NCBI GenBank assembly: GCA_036583965.1
Contig: JAZBQD010000034.1
Span: forward strand, 7,204,540-7,268,539
Length of the DNA: 64,000 bases
Direction of reading: 5' to 3'
DNA from: Prunella strophiata
Lineage: Eukaryota > Chordata > Aves > Passeriformes > Prunellidae
Both the position numbers and the translations under genes were made by a program. The notes under the pieces are model-generated. The model was not told the origin of the DNA. It saw only the letters and a program-made list of their open reading frames with translations, and made no database searches. Positions 1 to 11,043 of this stretch are shown piece by piece. The first letter of the stretch is position 1, and each line of letters begins with the position of its first letter.

Positions 1-1569
1 ATTTTTTTGGGGGAATTCTTGGACCTAAAGCCAAACTCATAAAGCACCAAGGTGCCTAAAGCTGCAGGTAGGTGTTTAGTTGGATTCTTAGAAGTCTGGC
101 TACAGAATTTCTATCTGTCTGTGAGGTACTTTGAAAATTACATTAATTGCTTACTGGAACCACTGGATTGGTGGATGCTTCAAAAAATCTGGTCCCAGGT
201 GCTGCAGGAACCTGTGTGCTGTTTGCTGTACTACCCTTGAAGGGCCTGTTAGCACTGGGAGTGTAAGGAAGTTCAGAATTAATTATGTTTGGTTAATACC
301 ATATCATTATGGTTTTGTAGCAGCTTTCTCAGAGGTTCAGTATCTATCCCATGAAAAAGCAAAGTGCTTTTCCCACAGAGGTCCCTCCTGGGTTGTGAAA
401 TGGCAGTGGAGTGCTGGATCTCTCCCCGCTGCTGGAGGCTGAACAGACAGCTCGTGTTGCTGTTCCCTGAAAACCCAGGCTTGCATATGGAATTCATAGG
501 TTTGGTGTTACCTGATCCATGCCCAGAGGGAAGGCCAGCACTGGGAGCAAATTCTGCCCGACCACAGCACTGCTCATCTTTCCAGCTGCAGCATTAGTGC
601 ATGGGCTGGGGTTTGAGGTCACAGCACCTTCCTGCAGGACGTTCAGGTGAGGGCATTGCTCAGCTCCCTGGGCTCTCTGAGGAGAAGAAGAGGGAGTGAA
701 AGAAATATTTCTGACCCAGTTTGGCTCTCTGAGACACTGAAAGGTAAAGCTACTATGATTAGGGGCCCTTTGGGGAAAATTACTCTTTTCCTGGGATTGC
801 GACCCTGAAGGTGATGATGAGTGCTGCCTCCTCCTTCAGCCCTGAGCCTGAGCAGAGGTGCCTGCAGGAAAGCCCAGAGTCAGGTGCCTGCTCAGTATCA
901 GCTGCCAAATATTTTTTATGAGGTAGCTTCTGGCTGCTCCCTACCTATGCTATCGTTTTGCTGAGATCCCTTGGTACTTTCCTGAGCCAGCACGGAACTC
1001 CCTGGGTCTCCAGGCTTGCAGAGGTGTCTTCCCATTTCTGCTTATTGTATAGTGGAAAGAGGATCCTAATTTAGGCAGGCTGACTCACCCAGCCAGAGCT
1101 GGAGTCTGACGTTTGACAGGCTGCAATGCCTGAGGTAGGTGGTCTGAATGCAGCCCTAAATAAATAAATAAAGACCTAGCATGACTTTATCAGAGACATT
1201 GAAAGAACAACTTCTCTGAGCATTTGTAGGCTCGAGTCCAAAGTATTCACTCAGATTTTCAGCGTGCTGGTTTTATGTGGTGTCATTGCTGGACAGATAC
1301 TATGAACTATAAATATAATTTTATGCTTATGTTTTTGCAAGTAAAGCCTAAATGGCTGGGAGGGGGTGCCTGACCCTGCACTTGGAGCAGCACAAAGAAC
1401 AGAGGAAGGAACAGTCTGAGAGACACAGCACAGCAGAGACAAGGGGGTCTCAGTCTGTGCAACACAGTCGTGGCTGCTGCTTGAAATGCAGTGCAGGTTA
1501 TGTTGCCTTCATCTCTGTCCCACTGCCATCACAAACAGGGGCTGAGGATTATATTGCACTGCTGAATCT

Positions 1570-1640
1570 AATAGCAATAATAAAAATATTATTACAATTA
1601 TTAATAATTATATAATAATATAACAACAATATTAATTAAT
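1570..1640. repeat. Imperfect TAA/TTA-rich tract
   Basis: About 70 bases of nearly pure A and T built of degenerate ATA, TAA and ATT units. Confidence 0.8.
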
Positions 1641-2411
1641 TTGCGTAATCCACCCTTTCCAGCCCAGATGTTTACTGGTTTTCAGTGTATTTCTGGCCAG
1701 AACAGAAATTTAGCTAAACCCTCTGATCACTGGGATGCTTTTCCTGCAGAAGAGCCAGATTCTCTACCTTTCTCCTTGGCCCAGGGCCTGAAAACCTGAG
1801 GCCGTGCATCGGACCTTGGTCCCTCCATTGGCAGCTCTACATAACCTGTCAGAGACAGCCCGAGCACAGTTTTTGCACATGATGAATATGGATCTTTGCT
1901 GCATCTGGCAGGCTGCAACAATGAATGCAGGAGACTGTCATTAATAGATAATAAAACCAGAAAGAAACATTAATGGGAATAAGCTTTTCTTTTACTGGGA
2001 TTGGTTATTACTTTTTTGTTCTTGGGCTGTGACTAGATGGAGCTGCAAAGAGCAGCTACCAGTGCTGTGTGCACGCATGTGTTTTGTTGCTGGCTGTTTT
2101 TTAATCTGAAATATTTAACCATGACATCTTCAAAGTGCGACTGTGTCATACATCCTCATACACTAATAGATTTCAAAGATGAAGAGCCTTGCTGCTTTAT
2201 GTTTAGTCATGCCTTCATCTATAAATTTATGGCAGTATTATGGTTTAATGAATTGAACAAGTCCCAGAACAACAACAAAAACGCTCTTTTGTTTGAATTT
2301 AGATATAGCGCACTTTGTTCTTCAAACGAGTAATAAAACCAATATGTTTCTTCAGTGGTAAACTTTGGGGTAACTTCATCTCACATTACTAATGAAGCAC
2401 TTGGGGAGCTC

Positions 2412-2447
2412 TGTGTGCACATGTACACATGTGTGTGTGTGTGTGTG
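2412..2447. repeat. Alternating purine-pyrimidine tract with (TG)9
   Basis: Bases 2430-2447 are nine TG units. With the preceding GTGCACATGTACACA segment, the tract alternates pyrimidine and purine without a break for 36 bases, a pattern able to adopt Z-DNA under negative supercoiling. Confidence 0.9.
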
Positions 2448-3043
2448 GTAAGCGGGTGCTTTCAGTCGTGGTGTTGGACCTAGGCTGAGCATTCGTATTC
2501 CGATAGCGATAGGCAAACCTCCCAGAACAGATGGAGCAGAGTTCAGCACAAAGGTTTAATCCTATCAGGATGATTCCTGTATGGCCATCTGGATAATCCG
2601 GTGCACAAATTCAGTGCCTGTTAAAAGTACAACGTAGGCCAAGATTAGCGTCACAGATTTTCCACTAGACTTGTTCATATTTGACTTTATGATTCTCAGA
2701 CTCCAGAAAATTGCATTAGAGAGCCTGTGATTTGTGAGAGAAATCAGATGAGGAATAAGAACTCTTAGGGTACTTGAATTTCCCTTGAAGAAACTGGATT
2801 GCAGGCACTCCCTGTCCCTGGCAGAACTGCTTTGTGTTTCTGCACGGGTTGTTCTTGTTTCTGAAAGATGATTACTGTGAGCTCTCTGTTGTGGGCAGAC
2901 TTTCTCAATTCTGATGAACAAAGAAACCCCAGCTAAAAAATTAATATTAGTTAGGTCTTGTTTTTATCAGTAAAATAAATTCTTTGTTTCCTGTAGAATC
3001 CATCTCAGGTGAATTTCTGATTGCAGTGATGTATAATGTAGCA

Positions 3044-3060
3044 GGGTGGGGGGGTGGGGG
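3044..3060 (+). other. G-quadruplex candidate, plus strand
   Basis: The tract is GGG-T-GGGGGGG-T-GGGGG. The middle run of seven Gs can be read as GGG-G-GGG, giving four G3 runs with one-base loops, a compact arrangement expected to favour a stable parallel quadruplex. It lies on the non-template strand of EBF1, so it could also form in the nascent RNA. Confidence 0.7.
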
Positions 3061-4544
3061 TTAATCTGAAGTATGTGGGGTTCTGTTTTTTTCTTTGTGA
3101 TAGTGAAAGATGCCATAAAAATGTAATTGATGCTAGTATTTAGTTTGGCAGTGAGAATTTAGATTTAGATTGAATTCTGTGCTTCATCTAGAATAATTTC
3201 TGTGTATCACTAACTAAATTGTGCCAGTGTGGCCCCAGTTTACCAGTGGGTGTTGGAGCATCAAGGCTGTTGTGCTCGGGATGCTGAGCCTGTTGCACCT
3301 TACAAGATTTTGTCTGGCCCTGTGTTCTGACTCTAGGGAGATTTACTATGAAAGATTTACTGTTTTGTTAAGGTACTGATGGAAAATGAAAATGAGGAAA
3401 CAGAACCAGGGTTGGTGGAATCTGGAAAGGAATCTGGAAATTGTACCCACCCGACCTTTTGTTGGATTGAGCAAAGCAGTAAAGCACAGGGTTAATATTT
3501 AGCAAATATAAAACTCTTTGTTGTATCATGAAGGACCAGTAAATTAAGTATGTTTTGGACTATGAGAACTATGCAGAGATGTTTGTTTTGACAAACTTTT
3601 GGGCCTGATTTATAGTACACATTTTGGGCTTCCATTCACAAGGTTGCCTCCATCCTCACCCAGAAACTGCATCAGTACAACTATTTTTAAACTTCAGTGC
3701 ACTTAACCAGATGCAGTCTCCTTTCTGGACATGCCTATTGTTTTTAAAATAGTCACAGTGACTTAGCTGGGTTCCATAACTTCATAAGGGAAGTTGATGG
3801 TGGAAAGCCACTGACATTAAAATGGGAAAGGCAAATACAATTTTTTCTCACTGTTTTATTAACAAAATTTTAGAGCCTATACTCACAACAATCCCATCCA
3901 CGTGTCACACTTCAATCCCCTACATGGTTTTTATTGCCTTTGACTTTCAAACACTGTTCCTTTGCCTCTGCAAGTGATACCATGGTGTGGAGGAGGGGGT
4001 GAAGGAATGAAAGTGCAATAATTTGGGGGCTCATGGTAAAACATTTATCTCACTTGGGGGTCAAAATATGTTTGTGCATCCCTGGGGGGGCAGAGCAGTC
4101 ACTGCTTTGATGTTGAGGTCTGAGCAAAGCCGTCCCCAGTTGTGGAGCTGGAGATGCTGCCAAGATTTGAAAGGCCCTGTGCAATTTTCTTGGATGTCTG
4201 GTTTTCCTCCTGATCCAGTCTGTGCATCCCTGAGCTGCTCAAGAGCACAGGGAGTGCTGAAACTGAGGGGCTGCACTGGTTTAGGCAGGGAGCAACGTTT
4301 GGCCAAAACCACCTGCAGCAGTTTCTTCATGGCTGACTCAAAATGAAAGTCTTGCAATTCAGGGGCAAAAATAATGAATGCAAAAATTAGAGCTTAAAGC
4401 CAGCCCAAAATTTCCTAGGAATAAAAAAAATCAGAGTAACACATCAAAAAATTTATGCGTTATAAAGTTGTTAGGCTTCTTGAAATATATATACTTAGAG
4501 AGAGTGCAGATATATTTTTCAAGAAGAATAATACATGTATTGTT

Positions 4545-4564
4545 TATATATATATATATATATA
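4545..4564. repeat. (TA)10 microsatellite
   Basis: Ten uninterrupted TA units, with a second short TATATATAT block at about 4582-4590. Confidence 0.9.
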
Positions 4565-5159
4565 AATGTTTAAGCTCAACCTATATATATTTAACATAAT
4601 TTTAAGTGGGTTTGTAACATTGCATTTTTCTTGGGGAATTTATTATTTGCCAAACAAACACGACAGACTTCTCTTTTGAGGTCAAGTTTTACTGACTTGC
4701 AGGGACATACTAAAGACTCTGACTGTTTTATTAATTTTTGGAAAGTAGGAGGTAGCTCCTAAAGTAAAATAAAAAATAACCCAAATAAGCAAAGAAATTC
4801 CCAGAACTTCCTCTGCGATGTGAAAGGGTTTAAGAGAATGAATGAAAATACATTTCTTGCAATCATACAAAGATAACTAAATTATTATTTTATGGAAATG
4901 TTGTAAGTAAAATACAGAGCAGATTTTTTTTTTTGTAACAGGTCTCTCATTATTCTGGATTGCCTCCTTTTTCCATGCAGTCATTTTTCAGGCACTGATC
5001 AACAACTGAGGGCTTTGGAAATCATTAAGGAAAGAGAAACACAGAGGACTCCATGAAATGTAACTTTGCTAGCTGAGGCATCAGCAAGGATAAAAGAGAA
5101 ACACTGGCTTAAGTATTGATTGTAGGTGGAATATTATCCCAGGTAATTTACATTTTCAT

Positions 5160-5175
5160 TTCCCATTAATGGGAA
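5160..5175. other. Perfect 16-base palindrome TTCCCATTAATGGGAA
   Basis: The sequence is its own reverse complement. The outer TTCCC and GGGAA resemble EBF half-sites, but six bases apart rather than the two of the known EBF palindrome; the centre contains the homeodomain-like core ATTAAT. About one perfect 16-base palindrome is expected by chance in 64 kb. Confidence 0.6.
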
Positions 5176-5253
5176 CCGTGCATCCAAAACGTTCGGCAGA
5201 AAATCACAGCCAAGACCTTTAATTTCACTACTGGAAAACAGAAACGAATGCAA

Positions 5254-5286
5254 CCTTCCTTCCCTTCCCTTTCCTTCCCTTCCCCC
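5254..5286. repeat. Polypyrimidine (CCTT/CCCTT) tract
   Basis: 33 bases of pure C and T, made of CCTT and CCCTT units and ending in five Cs. The minus strand has four G runs of three or more with loops of 2, 7 and 2, a possible quadruplex; the purine-pyrimidine mirror character also permits triplex DNA. Confidence 0.85.
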
Positions 5287-7300
5287 AGGCTGCAGGGATT
5301 GCATGGCTCGTGTATTTTTGGTTCAGTGATTTCACCCAGTGCAGATGTCATGAAGGACCGGGAGGAGGTTGCCATTTTTGGCAGGGTGCTGTAATCTTTA
5401 AGGCTTGCATATGCTAAAACCCCCAAATATCGAGGAGCTGGGAAGGGAGAGCAGGGCATCACATCCTCGTGCCTGTGTCGCACAAAGCTGCAGGAGTTAT
5501 CTGCTCCAGGGGGAAACCTCTGCTGCCCTGCTTCCTGCACAGCAGCTGCTCATTGTCAGCAGAGAATGGGACACGGAGCCGGCTCGAGACGCAAAAGGAA
5601 GGCAGGAAGATCATCACTTCACCCAGATAAGCAGCAAACACATTGTTTAGCTTAAGAGTGAAGATTTAGTGCTCCAGTAAAATACATAAAAGCTCTGCCA
5701 CATTCCCTTTCCCTGAAGTGTCCATGACTGACCCTTTGGTCCTGAGGACTTTTCCCCATCCAGGCTGGTTTCATAACTTCAGTTGCTTTCAGCTGCCTGT
5801 ACTGGATGTCAGCCCCAGCAATGTCCCACAAACCAGCCTGGAATGGCACCACTGCCTGGGCAGACAGAATTTTTAGGGTTCACCCTTTCAACATGGTCAG
5901 AGTAGTGAGCAGCCTGACAATTCCTGCTTCTCAGGAATGAGGGTATTATTTAGGGGAAAACAAAACCACCCAAAACCCAAACCATCCCCCCTCCCCATAC
6001 TCAACAAAACAGCCCAGCTCAACCCCTCAAAAATAATTAGTTTATTATTTTAAATTGGAAAAAAATCTCAGAATTAGTGCTGAGTCCTGAGGCCAAGGTG
6101 TTGGCATTGGTGTGTTGGCTGTGCTGCTGCTGGTCCTCGTGTGAGGCTGGATGAGCCCTGCCCTGCACAGGGGTCCACACGTGTCCCAAGGCTGCTGTGA
6201 AATGGGAGCCCCAGTTCTGTATCCACTGCCAAACTCCTGGGAGCTTTCCACAGGGCACTGCCCCACTATCTTAAAAAATGGAGTTCCTTATCCTGCAACT
6301 TCTTCAGTGGGGTTTTTAAGCACTTACTTGAGTGGTTTGTTGAATCATAACTTCCATAAGTTATGGTTTTGAGTGCTTAAAACTGATTTGTGTTGATATT
6401 CTGAAAAGTCAGTTGTTTGGTGAAAGCATTTAACGGGTTGCAGGATCAGACCCATAAACTGTGGGTTAATCTGTGGCTCATTTATTTAGCCTGGAATTAG
6501 GTTTTACCCAATGAAAAAAAAAAAGGAAAATTAAATTAAATTCCAGATATTTTCAGTACTTCCTCTAAGATGAGACATAAATTCCCTGTTCCTCTTAATT
6601 CCCAGTTTTAACTGCCTTTATGCAACTCTCCTTGCGTGTCACAATACTCTTAGAGAGAAGAAAAATAAAAGCATGTGCCCTATCATTTAAACTCCTGTTG
6701 TGATGCAGCAACTGTTGTCAGAGCCTCATCTATGGAATAATAGAGGATGAAACCACACTTCATGATAAAAACTGCAGGCAAGGTCATTCTTACAGTCACC
6801 AGCACAAACTGGATATTAATCATAGAGCAAATACATTTCAGAAGCTAAATAGGAGCAGTCTCAGAGCCCTGCTGATAGCTGTGCATCCCACTAATTCACC
6901 TCAGTGAACATTTACCTCTAAGCTCAATTAACCCTTATTCCAAGGCCACCCATAAACTTTGTGGTAAATATGTTTTTTCCCCTCCGGCCTCTGTTTTCTA
7001 TCAGTGGAACAGATCATTTCTGTTGGAGGATAAAAAGCTATCTCTGTTTAGAAATGCAGGTCCCTAATTAGGAGTATGAAACGTCCAGTGTGTGTTTGTG
7101 AGGGGCTGGAGTTGGTAGATTATTGATTCTGTAAATTCAGATGCTCCTGAGGCTGTCTGTTATTTCTTCTGTCATCAGGTGCTGTTTGAGGCAGGTAGAA
7201 ATGCTCAGGAGGCAGGTGGGTGGTGGTGTGGGGGAGAGGAATTTCCTCCTGCAATTACCTGCACACAAAGTTAGTTGTTAAATGTGTACAAGCTAAGAGA

Positions 7301-7375
7301 TGTTGTTGCTGTTGTTTAGTTATTATTATTATTATTAGTGTTATTGTTATTAGTATTATTAGTACTGTTATTATT
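7301..7375. repeat. TGT then imperfect (TTA)n microsatellite
   Basis: TGTTGTTGCTGTTGTT is followed by TTA-type units broken by G substitutions (7321-7375). Confidence 0.88.
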
Positions 7376-8284
7376 CTCCCTGCCAAGCATTGTTCAGAGG
7401 CAAATTGGAAATGTGGTAATTAGGCCCTGACTGGTAGTGTAGTACTTGTGTCCTGAGCCAAAGTTCAATGCCCTGAAATGAAATTTAAACCAATTAATCT
7501 GTTAGATTTTTATCGCTTGTCCGTGTTTTCTCAGCAATTCCCTCAGCACGTGGCCTTTGATCAACTCTCATACAAAAGCTAAAATGTGTGCCTGCTGCTA
7601 GCAAGATGGGGCTGACATTAACATGGCACTCATAAAACAATCAGAGCAGTGAAGCCCTCAAACAGACAGGGCAGAGTAATATTTAATAAAAGCGCACACA
7701 TAATCTTCAGAATTAGCATTTTGTGCCTTGCAGTACCTTTGGGAGAAGAGCTTTTATTTGTGGAGTGATCATTATTATAACAAAGAAGAGCTACCTAATA
7801 ATTTCCACTTTAACTCTGCAATATGCCACGAGCGTTTCTGAACCATTATGCTAAACTGTGGAGGGGTAATCATTTTATTGTCACAGTTTGAGGGAAGAAA
7901 AATCCCTGTGTATCAGTAGCTGGGAAGTGTGGGAACACAGGAACACACCAGCACACGCAGCACACAACAAAAAACTTTTCCTTTTTTTGCTCCCCATGTG
8001 CTGGAGTTGGTACCTGCCATCCTTTGTAGGGGAGGCAATGAGATTTTAACAATGTGTACATTGAGAAAAATGAAGATTTCATAAGAATCTTGTTTTCCTT
8101 GGAGTCATTAAGGTTTTTGCTCATAAATCCTTAATATTTATTGATAGAGCCCTTAGCTTTGAAGTCAGTGGCAGGACTCCCAATGGCCTCAGTAAGTTTG
8201 GGATTGCAGAACCTGCCTCTGCCACCTCTCCCTGTGAGCCTGGCCCATGGGAGCAGCAGGGTGGGACGTGTCTCAGGTGGGCTC

Positions 8285-8322
8285 TATAGATATATATATA
8301 TATTATATATATATATATATAT
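8285..8322. repeat. (TA)n microsatellite
   Basis: About 38 bases of TA units with a single G and a one-base phase slip. It is self-complementary and able to form a cruciform. A shorter AT run lies at 8616-8628. Confidence 0.9.
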
Positions 8323-10109
8323 TGCCCTGGCATTGTGCAAAGGAGAGCAGCTCATTGAGGCTCACAACCCCTAGGCCATTTCAGCAGGTGGAGGATGTGG
8401 CCACATCACCTTCAGTGAGGAGCTGCAGGGTCCTGCTGCAGCTGGAGGGAGATGTTTGGTTTTCCCTCAGCCCAGCTGTTCTGAGAAAATACAATCAATG
8501 TGACACACTCACACCAAAGAGTCTGAAAGTCCTGTCTGATAGCTGGGCTACCAAACTCTTTGGTTCTGATTGTAGTTGGCTTCCAGCTGTTCATTCAACA
8601 ACAAGAGAAAAGTTCATATATATATATAGGAATGAGCAATTATTCTTTTCTTTTTTTCCTATAATTCTTCCCTGGACTTAAAGTCTACTCATGTTATCAA
8701 TCATGTATGCTTCACTGCCTTGATTAGGACTGGTCTAAAGTCCTTCACTGTATTTTGTTATCAGTGAAGCTTCAGACTTTGACTGAAAACTCTTTTTCTA
8801 CAGGAAAATCTGAATTTTATGTAACCTTTATTTCTATTTGTTTTGAAAACACCGTTTCAGAAATGATGCTTTGGGGTTACAGAAGGGCATGAGAAGTGAT
8901 AATATTTTGAAACAAAACATTTTGTTTTTCTTGGAGGTATTGAAAAGTGTTATGGTTTATTCCAGATAGAGATTCTGAAACTGCATTCTGAAAAGAAAAA
9001 AAAAAAATTCTGTATTTGGGTTTGTCTTCTGACCAAAACAAAATGTAGAAAAATCAAGGCCTCCAGTGAAAAGATCATTCTGCCTAGCTCTGTTTTCCTA
9101 GCATTGCACAGAAGTAAACACCTTCCAGACAGTGCTTTGGAAGTTGCCAAGTGATTAAGAGCAGAAGTATGAAGAGCTGGGGACCTGAGCTGGCCAGACA
9201 TTTGTACCAGGGGCATAAATAGAGCTGAGGTCATTGCCTTGCCCCCCTCCCAGTGTTACCTGTGGTGATGCTGCCAACAGGACCCAATTCCATCCTCCTT
9301 GGTGCTCCAAGCAAAGGGCCTGGGAAGGGCAAAGTTTTAGACAGACCAGTGTCCTGAATGACACTGGTTATTGCAAATATGTCATTGTATAAACATGGCT
9401 TGTGCCCTCAAAAACAGGTAGCAGTCTGGATGCCTCCCTCAGCACGTCTTCCTTGGGATGCAGCCCTTCAGGGCCACTTCCCTGGCTGGGCAGCACCTCC
9501 TGCAGCCCTTCCAACCTTTACAGACACTTGCACTTTAAAATATGAGAGGCTCTGTGGGGAAAGTTGGGGAGTTCCTCTGGTTTCTGTGAGGTGGGAAAAG
9601 AATGAAACCTTTTGGGAATGCATTTTGGGAATGCTCTCGCTCCATCTCAGGCTGGGAAGGGCAATATTTATTAAACCACCAAGTCCTGACTTTTTATCCT
9701 CAGAGGAGATGTCCTGGTCTATTGCCAGCAGGTTTGATGAGGCACTGATTCAGCACAATTTCTACATATTTAAATAAAATGCCATGTGCTGTTGGTCACA
9801 GTGACTTTGCAGGTGGGAGTGTCTCAGTGAAGAACTCACAGCCCCAGTCCAGCACAGAGCCCTGAGTGTCTGCCTCAGTCCCCCTGGCTCCCATGGATGG
9901 GACTTGGCACGTGTTTGATATGAAGCAAATACATTTATAAAATATTAGAATCAAGTACATGGGGCAGCAACCTGAACCTGTGTGTGCAATGTAGGGAACA
10001 CAAAGAACATCCCAACATAAATAGCAAGAACTTTTTTGTGGGGTCCTGTAACTGCAGGAGAGTATCTTGCATTCATTTTAAAGATTACTTGCATCTATAA
10101 TTTTCAATT

Positions 10110-10290
10110 GTAGAGTCATTTATGTTGGAAAAAACCTCTCAGATTGAGTCCAACTGTAAACCCAGCACTGCCAAGCCCACCACTAAACCATGTCCCCAAG
10201 TGCTGTATCTACATGGCTTTTAAATACCTCCAGGGTTGGTGACTTCCCTGGGCAGCCTCTTCCAGTGTTTGACAACCCTTTCAGCAAAGC
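10110..10290 (-). mobile_element. CR1 LINE 3'-end fragment, avian type
   Basis: The plus strand reads as the reverse complement of a bird CR1 3' untranslated end. It runs from a degenerate 'agagtcatttatgttggaa', through 'gagtccaact', 'cccagcactgccaagcccac', 'cactaaaccatgtcccc' and 'tacctccagg', to 'ccctgggcagcctcttccag' and 'tttgacaaccctttcagc'. CR1 retrotransposons are usually truncated at their 5' end, and this copy has only about 180 bases and no coding part. It is diverged, so the insertion is old, and no target duplication is evident. It is the main clue that the host is a bird or close reptile. Confidence 0.88.
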
Positions 10291-11022
10291 CTGCATATGT
10301 TTTCTGTTAATGGCTTATGGTCTCAAATAGTTTTTATTCACTGGTATTTAGGAAAAAAAAATGTTGCTTGTAGTCTTTAAGAAAAGTAGCTCATTCTCTG
10401 ACACATGGGAAACTGATTATCTCTGGGTTTTATTGTGGGGGTATGTGTCCACAATCAACTGGGAATACTGGAAAGGGTGTAATTTGGAAGTGATTTTAAT
10501 TTTTATTTATGAAAAAGTTTGATTCTGTGAAAGGGCTAGATGGCATTTTGAAAAGCTGCTTTCACTGTAAATCTGTTGCTGTGAGCTTGGCTGAAGGAAA
10601 AGCATTTGCTTTTGGACATCACAGTGGGTTTTATGCACAGTTTTATGCAAGTAATTTGAATCCAAATTAAACATATTGAAGTTACTTCTGTGTGTGCGCT
10701 ACGTTTTCGTGACGGTAATGTCAGGATGTTTCTTTTGTTAGCTCATGTAAAAGTTAATGGCTGTACTCTGCCAAGTTTGGAGTAGGCTAATGATTTTTTT
10801 TCTGCCTGTTTGTGTTTTTCCCTGGAGCTGGCATCCCCATCAGCTTAAGTAGTGGAAAAGTTTGTTCTGACACTTGCAACCTTTTGTAGGTAGGGCTAGG
10901 GTCTGTTTGCTCCCCATCTGTGCCTGCCACCACCGGTGGTGTGAGGCTGGGGCAGTGCTCACAGAAACACTGCTCAGGGTGACTCAACTGCTCCCTTTCC
11001 AGCTCCCTCCTGCTTCCCAGCT

Positions 11023-11043
11023 CCCCACCCACCCACCCTGCCC
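11023..11043 (-). other. G-quadruplex / i-motif candidate
   Basis: The plus strand is CCCC-A-CCC-A-CCC-A-CCC-TG-CCC, so the minus strand carries five G runs with loops of 2, 1, 1 and 1. It would lie on the template strand during EBF1 transcription. The G-rich stretch 11045-11060 follows directly on the plus strand, allowing competing hairpins. Confidence 0.8.

Noticed and set aside
131..442. Open frames of 60-180 codons on both strands across the introns
   Set aside because: They match no family I recognise, have no supporting splice or promoter context, and their lengths are what random sequence of this composition gives. Only the three EBF1 exons have protein-level support.
5640..6300. Possible promoter or CpG island in the GC-richer parts of the upstream intron
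   Set aside because: CpG is scarce and there is no convincing core promoter.
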